Origin: Pelodera strongyloides
Lineage: Eukaryota > Nematoda > Chromadorea > Rhabditida > Rhabditidae
DNA: 64,000 nucleotides
Assembly (NCBI GenBank): GCA_036852015.1
Contig: JAANDG010000579.1
Span: 28,544 to 92,543, forward strand
Reading direction: 5' to 3'
The notes beneath the pieces were generated by a model. That model was given only the letters and a program-made list of their open reading frames with translations, searched no databases and had not been told where the DNA came from. The position numbers were made by a program, and so were the translations under genes. Positions 33,781 through 46,835 of this stretch are shown piece after piece. Numbering within the stretch: the first letter of the stretch is position 1; each line of letters opens with the position of its first letter.

Positions 33781-35333
33781 ACAAAGGCTTCAGACAGCAA
33801 TATCGATTTACCTTTAATTTTTCACACATAAAACGCCAAAAACAATGGAAAATATTACGGCCGGATTTTTGAAATTTGTTTCCTGAAACAAAATGCAAAA
33901 GATTCTTGGGCGGATTATTCTGTATACACGTCAGGAGGTGGTCAAAGATCTACTTTTAAAACACGTTTCCGTAATTGAAAAAGACTGTGCGGTTGTTTGA
34001 AGGAGTATACGTTGAGCAAGTATAATTTCCAGTCTACCAAAAAAAATAATAATAAAAAGAACATTTGAAAGAAACACATTTTGAACAAGGTTTGTTCTGA
34101 GCCTACAGAAAAAACGGCGTTACTTAATAAATAAATAAGTAAATAATAAATAAATAAAAATGCTGAAAAACTTGTGTTGTTCATAGGAAAACAGATCATT
34201 TTTAATAATTTCATGGAAAATCTCAGAATCCGCTGTTGTGGGTGAGATGTTTCGCTTCACGGTGCTGCGCTCTCGAAAGTTTTAATAAAAATTGAAAATT
34301 GAAAAAAGGCTTCTGTGATATATCGGACGGTCTTTGAAAAAAAAGCATTTTTGCGTGGCTTATGCAAATGAACATAAATTTGAATAAAATATCGAGCAAA
34401 GTTCGAGTGAATTAGCATAAATACGTAAGGATTCAGTTGTCCACGTTTCGTTTCAAGTACCGGCCGGTAGTTCGCTTTAAACAGTAAGTCGAATACGTTT
34501 TCGCTTTAAAGTTTGCAGGAAGAAGCAGAGCAAGGTTTTTGCAAAACTGTGAAATGCCTGAAGCCAGTACCTATGCATATACACTACGCTTGTTCTTCCA
34601 TTGCTTTATGAGTTCTTATAGCCTGTTTGACAAAAAGGTGAATTATATACTACTTTCTCATCATCAGACCAATTGTGATACACTCCACGTGAAATAAATA
34701 ATTTTCAGCATTTCCAACGAACCGTCGTTCACTTTTTTTTACTGATAAGTTAGCCTGTTTAATTATTGGCCCAGGTCCAGGCCCCGCATAAAAAAAATGG
34801 CCCAAAAAATTCTCCTATAATAAACTTTGGTCACATAAGAACAAAGATTATCAATTGTTTACGTCATTTGATATTTAAGTTTACATTAAAAAATAGTCAA
34901 AAGCGCTAGAGCGAGGTCAGTAAACAGACCAAAATGTGTGGTTTATCTGTAGAAATCACAAAAAACCACATTTACACCGGTCTCTTAATAATAAAAACTA
35001 CCTTTGAAAGTTTTCCACATCGTTTACCTCTAATTGTAAGACAAAACTGGAAAGTCTAGTGGAAATATTGTTAGTGTTTTATTATTTGTGTCTGTATGAA
35101 TTAAATTGCGTGTATATTTTGTATCAATTAATTCTACCACGACCTCTTCTTTACCCCTGTGGTTACCAAGTTTCGTTGAAAAATGTCATCAACTGGTCAC
35201 AAGATGGTATAAAAACATTTGGTGACGGTCCGACGACGGTTTTTCTATGATTCTGCGGTTTTTTTCCTTGATTTGCATCATTTTCTAATGCACACTGTCC
35301 AGTACGCGTTCCAAAACCACGTGCAGTCGCGCT

Positions 35334-35523
35334 GTAAAGGGACAGGCCCACGAGAAAAAAAAGTTTTAATCAATTTACTTGTACGGAATGTCCGATATTT
35401 CAGAAATACTACCGTGAAAACCGCATTTCTTTACGCCTAGAACTCGCTAGAACAGTAATATTTCTGAAATTCTGTGCAAGTACATTGAGTGAAAAAAATT
35501 TTCTCGTGGGCCTGTTCCTTTAA
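35334..35523. mobile_element. fold-back element, AAAGGGACAGGCCCACGAG ends
   Basis: The left end TAAAGGGACAGGCCCACGAG is mirrored by CTCGTGGGCCTGTTCCTTTAA. The interior TTTCTTTACGCCTAGAACTCGC matches the outer element at 27206. Confidence 0.75.
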
Positions 35524-35536
35524 AATAAAGTAAATT

Positions 35537-35610
35537 TCAGCTTCACTCGAAAATGTTCAAGTTACATCGTTCTGGGACAATGATGTTTACTATCACTTTT
35601 ATGAGGTAAG
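35537..35610 (+). other. isolated exon-like block
   Basis: After AAATTTCAG an open stretch of about 21 codons (SLENVQVTSFWDNDVYYHFY) runs to a GTAAGC donor. No partner exons were found on either side. It may be a relic of a duplicated gene or chance. Confidence 0.2.
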
Positions 35611-37048
35611 CAAATTAGTATTACCGTTAAGTTATAGAAAACAAAGCAGGCCATTACTGTGAACCTCTGATAGCGTAGCTAGCTTACTACGCTACGGCTC
35701 GGGCGTCCAGTAACGGAGCTTCTGGATTCTGGTTTATCACTATGAAAATTACATATAGGTTAAAGAATAAGTTTCCTTTGTTAAATTTTATCCAGCCTTT
35801 CTACCTTTGCTTTACAATTTTAGGCTAATTTTGTACGAATAATTACACGTTTTCCTTTGGATTCCTATCCTTTGTCAGCAGGCATGTAGATATTTAGGCA
35901 ACGAAGTTTCTGTGATAAAACTGTAGTGTACTATGGTACCCAAACCCAAAGTGCAATTTGTAGATCAACCCCAAATAATTAGGATAAACACATTAACATA
36001 ACATCAATATAGTTTTTCTTCAATGTAGACCGATTATGATAATTCTTTTTGGAGAATGTAGAAACCCCCGGTTTGAAGTTCTGAAAGGTATTTGGTTAGT
36101 TTAGTTGAAAACTTGGGCACTTAATTAAATACTCCATTTGTGCGTTTGACCCCCGATAAAGAACCTAAAACTCCGCAATACAGGATTTCAATACATAGTT
36201 ACATAATACTATGACTAATATGAACCGTGGCAGGTCACAAGTTCAATGTTCCCAGCCAGCATGACAATCAAACAGCGCTGACAATAAATCTATAGCGCTT
36301 TCCACGTGCGCATAAAAAAGCAAAACGGCCAGCTGACTGATTTAATATAAAAGATGATGTCTATGAGTCACCTAGTAGCTTAAGGATATCAAAACAGAGT
36401 TCAGCTGATGCTGATCTCTTGCTTTTGTTTTTGTTTTGAAACATTTGTTTGGCCAAAGTCATTAGCCTATGACGCATAGCATAGTCTAGACCGGTTTCTA
36501 AAATAGAACTTTACAACATATGACGAAATAAATAGGTCATATCGGTTACATAGGTGTGATGCTGATCATGTGCGTCATTCCGTTCGACAAACAGATGATG
36601 GCAGATCTCTCTCAATTTCACTCTCTCCACCTCTCATTTTCTCTCCTTCTCCATCCAACTCTCTCTCTCCCTCCACCTCTCTCTCTCTCTTTCTCTCTTT
36701 CTCTTCTTCTCTCTATCTCTCTATCTCTCTCGTTCTCTTTTTCTCTGTACCCTCTGTTTTCCCTCATGTTTCTCGGCTTTTCACTTTCTTTTTTTCACCT
36801 TCAGCAACCCTTGCCATTGTTCTTCGTTACCGATGTCAAACGTCCTTTATCATGACTTATCAGTTATGAGCCGGACGGGTGTGATCACACGGCTTAGAAC
36901 GCACGTGAAGCACGCGGCAAATTCGAAACGGGCAGAAAGCGAACGTTTGGACTGAAAACGGCCGTTTCAGGAAGCGCATAAACAGGACAAATTCACAGAC
37001 ATAGCAGAAAAAGGGTACACATACCAGCACTTACAAAACAGATCTAAG

Positions 37049-37221
37049 TTAAAGCGGTATTACAGCCGGTATTTGAAACGTTACTTGACGCTATATTCCC
37101 ATGTAGCGTATGCCGTTGTAAAGCGCGATTTTTTTCTAATTATATTGATTTGCGTTCAACATGTGGGAGTGCAGGTGTCCAAACTATGCTTCAAAAAACC
37201 GGCCGGTACTTCGCAGTCAAT
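37049..37221. mobile_element. MITE, AACAGCCGG subfamily
   Basis: The left end TTAAAGCGGTATTACAGCCGG and right end ACCGGCCGGTACTTCGC are imperfect inverses; the right TTAA has decayed to TCAA. Confidence 0.6.
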
Positions 37222-38911
37222 AAAATGTGACGTGATATAATTGAACGTAACTTCACGTCGATCCTCGGCAGCGGTATTTTGCGTTCTGGGAACATTGTCC
37301 CCTCTCCTTCAATAATATTACCAAACTATTCATTTGCTCACCACCCCCACTCTACCAGGATCATACCACAAGCTAAAGCCTAAACCTGATAAGAGTTCAA
37401 AGCACAGCTGTCTAGGCACTACGCTACTGCGTCTAGCACGTGCAACGCGACACATGCAAGTGTATTATGTGTAAATAAATAAATAAATAAAGTATAGCCA
37501 AGGCTTCTGGTTACATTACATTTGCTCGACAAAGAACATAAAATCGAACACAGCACAAATCAAGATTAATGCCGCTGCTTTGCACGACGATTTGCATTTG
37601 CCTTTGCCAAAGGGGACGTGTCAAGTAGTCAAGTTGTCAAATTTTTGTGTCAACGTGTCAAATTTGTGGGGTGTTGCCGCCTGCGAACCCGTGAACTTTG
37701 CATGAACAACCTCTAAACCACTATGTGCGTTAGTGACTGATGACCTTGGCTAGCAGAACAAACGCATTTTCATCATTTCATGACATTCATTGCTTTGACG
37801 GCATTTTTTTATCAAAGGAAATAAATGCCACGAGGTGCAATAACTTTTGGTGACTCAACAATAATATGGCCTAGTTATCCATAATTCCCTTTTTATTGAA
37901 TAAGTTCCATAAGGAAATCTCTAAATAACGGGAAAGTACCAACGTCAAAGATAACAAACCCGCCCGGGCGCGCCTCCAGGTCTGCATCAGTCTGAAATTT
38001 TATATTTTCTTGCATTACATTACCACTTATTATTGAAAGTATCTTGAAACTACGGTTAAATGTTATCTATTGTTATGACAAAAAAATACCTAGTAAAAAT
38101 ATGAACAGTATAATAGTCAATATGGTAAATAATAAACGACCCCTGTATTTTGTACAGGAAGAAGCCACCACAAAACTAATTCATTTCGTGTGACAGGACA
38201 GAGAAGCCCGGGAAACACCCTTTCCTCTTCCAACAAACAAAGACTAATCAGTTGCATACTTACGAAATGATATGATATTATTAACCTAATTGCAAGCAAT
38301 ATGTACAGTCACCCACGTGCTTTTTTATCTCATGATTTCTGGACACTTTTATCACAAAAGAAAATTTATTTATTGATTTCGTTTAAAAATAAAATAGCTC
38401 TGATCTCTGATTATGAAGCTGCTGGGAAGATGTAACATGTAACATAGCATTATACCTTATTGCTTACAGCTTACTTGCAGGAAGGTACAGGTAGAGGCAG
38501 TGTACGCCTTATTTATGTCTTGACACCTTGACACTGGCCTATCCTTGAAAAGTTGAGAATTAAAATTAGGTAATGTTTTTTCACATGAGATGGTATTTGT
38601 TGTCGGTTGCGTTGTGTATTCATTACCTAACAAAATGATTAGATCTTGATAAGGGTTCATTGATATTGTCGATGACTCATCTGATAAGAATTCTATTAAT
38701 TACCACATATTAATTATTAGAATGTTACAGTTGTCTGACTAGTGCAGGAACATGTGGGGAATAATATAACTAACGTTCCCCTGAAGCTAACGAAATCAAA
38801 TAAAAAACCCTAGAGCTTAGGCTTAGGCTTAGGCTTAGGCATGACAAGAACAGTAGCCACGCAGCTCAGTTATCATCAGAGCCTGGCCTGACACTTCTAC
38901 TGGGCAAACTA

Positions 38912-39237
38912 TTAAAGGAACGCATTCAGTCCAAATTCGTCATTTTACTTCGAATATAATTGAATATAGGAAGTATTTGAGTGAGAAAAATACTCTACCG
39001 AGCCAATTTATTTGAAATCACACCCAGGGAGTGAACTACTAGAGAAGCGGAGTGACTAGTCTACCGTAGGATTCTGAAACGTATCGGGATACCTGCATAC
39101 ACAAACTCCTTATCTACTAGTAGTTCACCCCTGTGTTAGATTTCAAATAGTTTGGTGAAGTATTTTTCTCAACTCTATCCTATATTCAATTATACAAAAA
39201 GTAAAATGACGAATTTGAAGTGACTGCGTTCATTTAA
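38912..39237. mobile_element. TTAA fold-back, AAAGGAACGCA family
   Basis: Ends are TTAAAGGAACGCATTCAGTCC and a mirrored GACTGCGTTCATTTAA, with shared AGGGAGTGAACTACTAG/TAGTAGTTCACCCCTG arms. A sister copy occupies 63171-63604 in a cpsf-4 intron. Confidence 0.75.
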
Positions 39238-40540
39238 AAAATAAACAAACATCTGGGTGCTTAGGTAAACACAAAACTCACGTATTGTGAAAGTAACATA
39301 AGGATTTACAGGTTAAAAGGCTGGCACGTGGGAAGGTTGTGCTGACGTGCATCATAGCCCACGCAAAATAAAATTTGCTTGCGTTTCCGCTTACCGTCCT
39401 CGCGCCGCATTTATGCCAAAAGTCCGCGTGTTTTCCGCGCGTATTTATTGCGCTTGAATTGTTACTTATCTATGGGGTTTCAAAGTATGCTGAAAAGCGA
39501 AAATTTACAGCATTTTGGAACTACAATATTTTTTATTTTTCATATTATATATGCAGGTTTCGTGTAGAAATACGGTAGTACTAACACAATCACACCGAAT
39601 TTTGGAAACCCATTATTTGCACCGTAAGTGAAAACGGATGCACACGTGGAGCTATATTCTCAGTGTACGTTTGAAAACTGCGCCGAAGCTGAATATAATA
39701 CAAGTAGTCACAACTCATAGCCACAGGGGTTACTTTTCCTTGTCAACGCCGTGCAAACGCCGTGTGAACGCCTTGGCAAAATGGTCGGATCGCCATGGTA
39801 CTTTTTAGCAGGGCGTTTGCAATTCGTTTCTCTCCTGCGGCGCCTGAATAATATTAGTATTGTACGCAACGCACATACCGGAACTATATCATTTCGTCAT
39901 AGTAAATAATGCAAGTAAAAAAGTCGGATGTGTTTTGCTGCGGTCACGTCAAAACGTGTGAAGTTAATTAGATAGATAACGTTAATTTCCCCTCATTATG
40001 CTGATAACAAAGAAAGTGTTGGTATAGTGTTACTTAGAAACTGCGTGAAATATAATATATTGAAATATGACGAAATATGTGTCGGGGGGGGGGAATTAAA
40101 ATAGTGCACGTTGTTTAGAGCGTTACCGTTGGGGGGGGGTCCAATTTTTATGTTAAACAGTTATACAACCACATAAATATAAAAGGGTAAAGAGTATAAT
40201 TCAAAATTAAAGTTCGTGATACTTATTAATTAGTATATGTATATCTAAACAAACCTTAGTCTAAAGTCTAACCTTAACATTAAACCTTTATAGCTTATGG
40301 GCTGTACTGTATGTGAGACACATCTGTGGAGCTCTACAGTATGCTAATACAATAGTCATACAAAGTATAACTGAAAATGAAATGAATAAGATGGAAAAAT
40401 TCTACAACACTACGACTTGCAGTATGTTTATAACATGCGATTTTGGGACAAAAAAAAACAGAAATCCATAGGGTTTTCCTTCTCTTGGATGTGAAAAAAA
40501 ACTGGCAAACCTGTATGATTAGAATGTAATTATCATTATA

Positions 40541-40773
40541 CCAGACGGCTATCGCCGCCTGAGGCGACTTTCAGTGTTTTTGATGCAGGAACAGAGAGCA
40601 CACTTGTGTGAAACGTTTGCAACGCATCTTGAAAAAAGCATAAAATAAGGTTCGATTTCGCTTGCTCAACACGGGGCTCCGATTCTCCTTTTATAGCCTC
40701 TTAGATATTCTAATTTTCGTTTCGTTCACACAAACAAAAGACCAAGTAAACTCTTCTCCTTTATATAATAAGA
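40541..40773 (-). mobile_element. short Helitron-like element, minus strand
   Basis: On the minus strand it begins TCTTATTATATAAAGGAGAAG, identical to the start of the 30485 element. It ends with the hairpin GCCTCAGGCGGCGATAGCC and CTGG followed by T. The base before the start is T rather than the expected A. Confidence 0.5.
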
Positions 40774-41472
40774 ATATCATTATCACTTGAGTATTATGCA
40801 AATGCGCTATAAAAATTTGAGTGGGCGCTCAATTCTTGCCCTGCCCTAAAGTTGCGCAATCATATTTGCTCACTATAAAGGGAAAACCCGCAGTTATTTT
40901 GGGCACCGCCCCCAACCAATGTACATTGAGAGAGAGCGGTCAAAGAGCCTCTATATTACTGTACCTGTACATTTAATATATTTTATTATATTTAAACAAG
41001 TAATAATATGTTTTAAACGTTATTTGTATGTCTGAATGTACTATTAAAAACACATATTATATGTAGATCCTTGCCGTTTGCTTATGTGTATTATGTTCGT
41101 TGACCTATCAAATAGACAAACTTGATATCAAGATTAAATATTAATATACCTATGAATGAGTTTTGTTATAGTCACAGAAGCGTGCATTATGATACTGATG
41201 AAAAACACATATTGGCAAATCTATAGGTCACCATAACGATAATATTGACTGTTTTATTTTTTTTCAATGAGGAAAAAAACAGTCCTCAATGACCACCCGA
41301 TTATTTTTTAAACACATTTATCTGTAGGAAGTAAGAACTGTCAGTGTGATTTGTGATTGAAAAAGAGGAATCCACACAGGCTGAGCACATTCAAAAGGCT
41401 CAGTTTTTTCACTCGGTTGACAATATATTTGCATATTAGTTATTATTTATATAAGTATTTGTTATATTTTAG

Positions 41473-41488
41473 TATACTGCAAGTTGCC
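41473..41488 (+). promoter_or_regulatory. probable trans-splice site and short leader
   Basis: TTATATTTTAG ends at 41472, sixteen bases before the ATG at 41489. An acceptor without an obvious upstream exon this close to the start is typical of spliced-leader addition in nematodes. Confidence 0.45.
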
Positions 41489-41825
41489 ATGACTCTTCCC
41501 AGTGGATCCCCGGCGGCACAGTCTCCCATAGCCACCCGCTTCAACCTGAAAATGTCGGTTGACATGAATATGCCCGACGGCAGAGGAGTATGGACAAGAA
41601 CTTTCTGGGAGAAAGACTTGGAATGGTTTGTTTTATTGTTAGTGGTATTTTCTCTGGCTTCCCTACTACGTTCTCAGGCAGGCGCGCACCGCGCAAATGA
41701 GTAACCGCGGACAGGGCTACGCATTTCCGCTTGCTTGCATTTCCGCATGCGAACTTGCTTTATATAATAAGATATACATATACATCGACTGGTTAGATAC
41801 GATAATCTGACGATATAACTTTGTG

Positions 41826-41920
<95 letters not shown>

Positions 41921-44900
41921 TATATATAATATACAACTGGTTAGATACATTCCTTCATTCAATCAATTCCCCCACTATTTAACCAGTCAGGCAGAAAATT
42001 CCGCGAACAAACCCCCATTTCAAATATTTTCCGGTGGTTTGTTGTGCGCAAACATTAGCACATGAGAGGGAACTGTGAAATGCACGGTAAATTAGTTTTT
42101 GGACCTATAGAAAAGCGGCAGGATGTGTCAGCTAGAGAGATGAAGGAACGGATATTTTAACTCTACGTGAGTCCCGTGTCTGAAATCTGAGATACACTGT
42201 TTTTGGTTTCAAATAGTTCGCTTCCCATAGTGGGAGGGGAGCTCGTAAGCTATTAACCCGGTTCGTAGATGAAGTTAAATAAAAATGATAGGTTGAATGG
42301 GCTGCAGTGTGCTATAACCGCGCGACAGGTGTACAACCGGTACGCCAACGGGTAGATTACCCATTTCATATGCCCCTGGCTCGCCCCGAGGGTACCCATG
42401 GCTCTGTTCTGGTGGACCCTCTTTTGTGCGGCAGAGGTACCAATGTTATTAAAGAGAAATACCGGCCCGTTTTTGAAACGCATCGAGTACATCGGCATTC
42501 TTATACATCATATGCAAATGAACATAAATTACAATAAAAAATCGAGCTAAATTCGAAAATTCAGTTGCTATAAGTTAGCCAGTCTGGAAAAGGTTCACAA
42601 TGTTTTTAACTCCATACATTTATACTTACAGGAGCGTGGAGTACATTTGGCAGAACGACGCTCTTTTTGGCTACTTGAACTGCATGAAAATGCATACAAC
42701 AATGATGTGGAAAGCAAGGGCCACTTGGCACTTCGAAGTACATGGAGCTAGGCAATCTCCTCTCAAAACGGTACGGAACTGGAAAACATTAATGTTGCAG
42801 CACGCCAACAAACAACTATTGTAGCTGGGTATTGTTCTCGACAATCCACTACGCTTAATTCAGTACGGTTTCATAACAATACGAAAATTGCTGGCCGATC
42901 TTGCTAACGTTTAGTTGGTCGTTTATTTTTTTTTCATATTATATATACAGGTTTCGTGCAAAAATACCGTAGCATTGACAGAAACACGCCGAATTTTTCG
43001 GATACTTGGAAACGCCATAACCTAACGTTATTGTTCAAAAGTTAGCACTTTACATGAGCTATGAACTATTAAAAACGGTCAACTACCCAGAATTTTAGTG
43101 TATTTAGCTTGTAGCTCTGCCAAAGTAAAAACACGATACGTCGATACCGATGAGCAGACAGAAATACGCAATGTGTTGTTCACTAAATTTGAGCATGTTA
43201 CTCATGATAGGGAAAAACCAAACACGATATATTTCTCTCAATACCCTTTAATGCTACTTCAGAATCCAATGTCTCAAGAATACTACCAGCGAGCTAGCAT
43301 GGTACCTCTACTCGCTTACACCGTAAGAATCGGTAACAGAGCTGAGCTCGAAAAATATGCCGTCAACGGTGCCGTCAATGTAGTATGTGTGCTAGAAAAC
43401 GTGGAAAATCTAATGCGGTGAGATTATTCAAGCGGTGTAACAGCCGGCTTTGAAACGTACGTTGGACGTTGAATTCCCAGCAAATAATTGCGCGCTGCTG
43501 CGGATAATTTTATTCTAATTATGTTCATAAGAATGTAACATTGTACCACGATCTGATCCATAAAGCAGCTACTGTGTAGGATACACGATGAAACTGATGA
43601 ATTTGACCTGTTTTTCAAAAACTGAAGGTCACTTTATTTTCTTCGTAGGGGGACGTAACAGACGCCCATTATTGATCGAACCAGGCGTTTAGCTATTTAT
43701 TGATTTTTCAGAAATCCCAAATACCCAGAACCAGTGGATCAACTGCCGACTTCCTTCACTATAGAAGAGGCGAAAAACACAAAAGAAAAACAAATATGGA
43801 CCGATAGAACAAGAATTGAGGGACTCGAATTGTAAGGAAATATAATACTTTGTATTCCATCATCTCTAACGTAGATACACGATGGATACACTCTATTCAA
43901 TGTTCAGTAGAACTAAACTCAGACACGAGATATTATTATGGTATTAGAAGCAAGTAACTCTTTTACTCTTTTCTTATAAACGAACCTCAAGCTAATCGTC
44001 ACATGTGGCTTAATTTGCCAACCTTCTCATCATTATGCACACTTATATACTTTATCAATAAATTATTATAATTATTATTATAAGTAATCACTAGTTGGTG
44101 GAAAATTCGAATATTCTTAGGCTACGCGAATTTTAACTCGAACTTCCTTCTATTAGCTTTGATCATGTCAAGTCATAGTCATAGTAATTCATTATGATAA
44201 TGGGAATGGGTACTGCTGTTATGTGTGGTGACTAGACCCCCAAGTACTATATGCAAATTTCTGTGTTTTTGTGCTTGAAAGGACACCGAACCGAAGCCAA
44301 ATCTCTCTCTAACTGTCATTTACCTTTTCAGGAACGTTGAGTATAAAATCGAAAACGGCATGCTGGCCGGCTATCTCAACGTGAATAAACGTTACGCTGA
44401 CATCAAGGAAATGCACTGGCGTGGAAAAGCTCGCTGGCGTTTTGCCGTCGCGAGTCCCAATAAGGAACGGCTACCCGACTTTATTGGTGTGAGTCTTTTT
44501 GATCATAGGAAAATAGTACCTCATGAAATTTTCTTTACGGCTAAGAAATGTATATGTTAAAAAAAATATTAAAATGTCCGCAAGTGCTGGCGGCGGAAAC
44601 CAGATCCGAGACGCACGTACACATCGAAAATTGCGCATTATGATTCACAATTCGACTTGCTAACGTTTCTCGATTCACAATTCGACTTGCTAACGGTCGG
44701 TGGCGCACGCGCCGCGCCGTGTAGGCGTGCGCCAGTACTTCGACTAAGCAAATGTCCTTGCAACAGTGAGTATTTAATCTTTGCAAAGATCGTCTTGCAA
44801 AGCAAACCCTTATTGACGATGCAATCAAATTCGGGCTATCAGCGACCTTCAGCAACTAAAAAAGGCATTCTTTCAAGGGATACTCTAGGTGATAAGTACC

Positions 44901-46533
44901 TGATACCCATATCATGGCTGCTGTGCGAGCCCATAAAACTATGGATTTTTCAACGGAATTATCTTGCGCAAGTCATCTTTTCAGAAGACGCTGCGAAACG
45001 TTTTCGCATGTCGTACACCTTACGAAACATTTCGTCACTGCTGACATAATGCAATCCATTAGCGCACGTAACAGTCATACTAAATTAATTAGGAAATTAG
45101 CATTATGGTAATTAAGTAGCAGTCTTCAATTACAGAATTTGTACGCGTGAAACTGCACAATACAATACTTAGGCCAATACACTTAGACTTGGGAGATGTT
45201 CTACATCTAATAAATAGCAGGATTATTTCGTAATGTGTTCTTGACTGGCCCATATTCATATTAAACCTTCGGAAACACAGCTGGCTACGATGCTTGACTT
45301 ATACACTGACATCTTATACCTCTACAAGTTCTCTGATATCATGGAGAGTACCGGTGGTTTTACTTATCTTTTTAGCCTTTGACTGTTCTTTTGAATCCCT
45401 AATATTCAGGAATCTCATGAACAAAGCTACTGGAAAGAAGTTAACGGAGGCCCACTTCTTGCATACCATGTTGTCATCGCTACCGAAAAAAATCTGCAAG
45501 AGTAAGGGTTATAATTAACTAGCAAAGACATTCAATAGGTTTCCTGTTCAGTAATTGTCATGTATTACTTGTATATTCCTGAGTAAAAAAGTTTCGAAGT
45601 TTTGCACAGTGCACGCGTTGCGCCAGTTTAGCACAAGCGCAGTGCCAGAACAGCGCCACATTTTTGAATTTCACAACCAAATCATTTCAGTTATTTGGAC
45701 GCGAAAGGCAAGATAACCGTACTTTGCAATATCGAAATGGTCAAAAATGAAGAAGAGTGAGTTTTACACATTTCTAGCAACTGCGCCGTCCATTCTACGG
45801 CGCGCGCACTTTTTAACGCCATTTATGCGCGGCGCAACGTAGTTATCGTCTCTCCGCTGTGCGCCCTCCGCTCTTACCGCTAATGGTTCGCGGCGCACAC
45901 ACAGTTGACATCTTGATCAAAGGGTACTGCCGCCGTGGTCGATAGTTCAGAGTATTCTTGCTCCCGCAGCTCATAAATATAAACCTAATTTTTCAGAAAA
46001 ACAACTCCAGCACCAAAACAAACTATTATTCCTCCAGTCAAACAAACCAACATTGACGATAAAATGGATACAGGTTCTGAGGACTCGGTTAGTTCAAATT
46101 CAAGACATGTTTTACGAAATCGTATTGTACCTAGTTTCTCAAATATCCATACATTACGCATTTTCGTATCCTATGCAACTTTGGGCCCCGTCCGGCAAGC
46201 TTCCGGCACCAAATTTACATAGAATATGCGCACCTTATGCATAGTTTAGAAACTAACAATACTACTTTAAAAGCTGGTGTTATATATTGCGCTGCAGGCC
46301 TGCAGGGTAGCCATTATTGTATGCATTTTATTCATTGAGCTACCACAGCAACCGGACAAACAACTTTCCATATAAGCAAATAAAACAGACCATTGAGCAC
46401 GTTAAAACTTCCCAAACTAATAATTCTAAATCTTGTTTTTCAGAACACCGGTCGCACTCGTTCTTCTACAATCGATAGTGATGGCTTTGAGATGATCGAC
46501 AACTCGACGATTCACAAGCTTCAAAATGAATGA
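41489..46533 (+). CDS. protein with two related, probably MATH-like halves
   Basis: Exons read: 41489-41625, 42632-42770, about 43099-43417, 43712-43831, 44332-44488, 45410-45501, 45691-45756, 45997-46087 and 46444-46533, about 400 residues. The two halves are homologous. SVEYIWQNDALFGYLNCMK aligns with NVEYKIENGMLAGYLNVNK. ATWHFEV aligns with ARWRFAV. VPLLAYTVRI aligns with GPLLAYHVVI, and VNVVCVLENV with ITVLCNIEMV. The layout and the Y-L-G-I-x-V-x-C strand resemble nematode MATH domains, but the match is weak and no BTB domain follows. The tail is Thr/Asp-rich, ending DGFEMIDNSTIHKLQNE. The junction between exons 2 and 3 does not fit in phase with the obvious sites, so a micro-exon or another donor is missing. 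Confidence 0.65.
41829..41932. repeat. TA microsatellite
   Basis: About 100 bases of nearly pure (TA)n in the first intron of the MATH-like gene. The Tyr-Ile open frames on both strands are artefacts. A Helitron-like 5' end (minus strand, starting at 41772) lies just before it. Confidence 0.95.
42449..42562. mobile_element. truncated family-1 MITE
   Basis: The left end TTAAAGAGAAATACCGGCCCG and the AAATCGAGCTAAATTCG interior are present; the right terminus is missing. It lies about 70 bases before exon 2 of the MATH-like gene. Confidence 0.65.
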
Positions 46534-46801
46534 CTACGAAAGAAAACACTAGTCTATTTCAAAGAACGTGGACCCTGTCGCCTAACCACTATGCAGTTCC
46601 TATTGCTTAGCCATACATGATTTCCTTGTTCCGCTAAGCTAATGGTGCTAACTACCTTACCCATGCGTTTCACTTATTATTAAATCCCTCAACCCGTGTA
46701 CAATCCCTGCCCCTAGCATTCAACTACATTTTTTGCATAATTTATTGCGAGTACCGCCATGTGTTACTTCATCATTCCGAAATGAGCTACGCAACAATTT
46801 C

Positions 46802-46835
46802 AATAAATAATCAAGTCACACTCTTTACATTTATT
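46802..46835. terminator. facing poly(A) signals of convergent genes
   Basis: AATAAA on the plus strand (46802-46807) could serve the MATH-like gene, whose stop is at 46533. AATAAA on the minus strand (46830-46835) could serve SmD3, whose stop is at 47129. If both are used, the two 3' UTRs overlap slightly. Confidence 0.4.

Larger units (their letters stand above)
33781..41472. other. gene-poor stretch with repeats
   Basis: No complete gene is visible. Contents: a decayed family-1 MITE (about 34310-34480), a fold-back (35334-35523), one isolated exon-like block (about 35537-35610), CT microsatellite (about 36600-36760), a MITE at 37049-37221, TTAGGC tract (38814-38840), a fold-back (38912-39237), two G-runs (about 40083-40140) and a Helitron-like element (40541-40773). 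Confidence 0.45.

Noticed and set aside
36556..36869. two overlapping 99-codon Ser/Leu frames
   Set aside because: Two frames open over the same CT tract; low-complexity artefact.
41717..42065. Tyr-Ile repeat frames on both strands
   Set aside because: Translation of a TA microsatellite.
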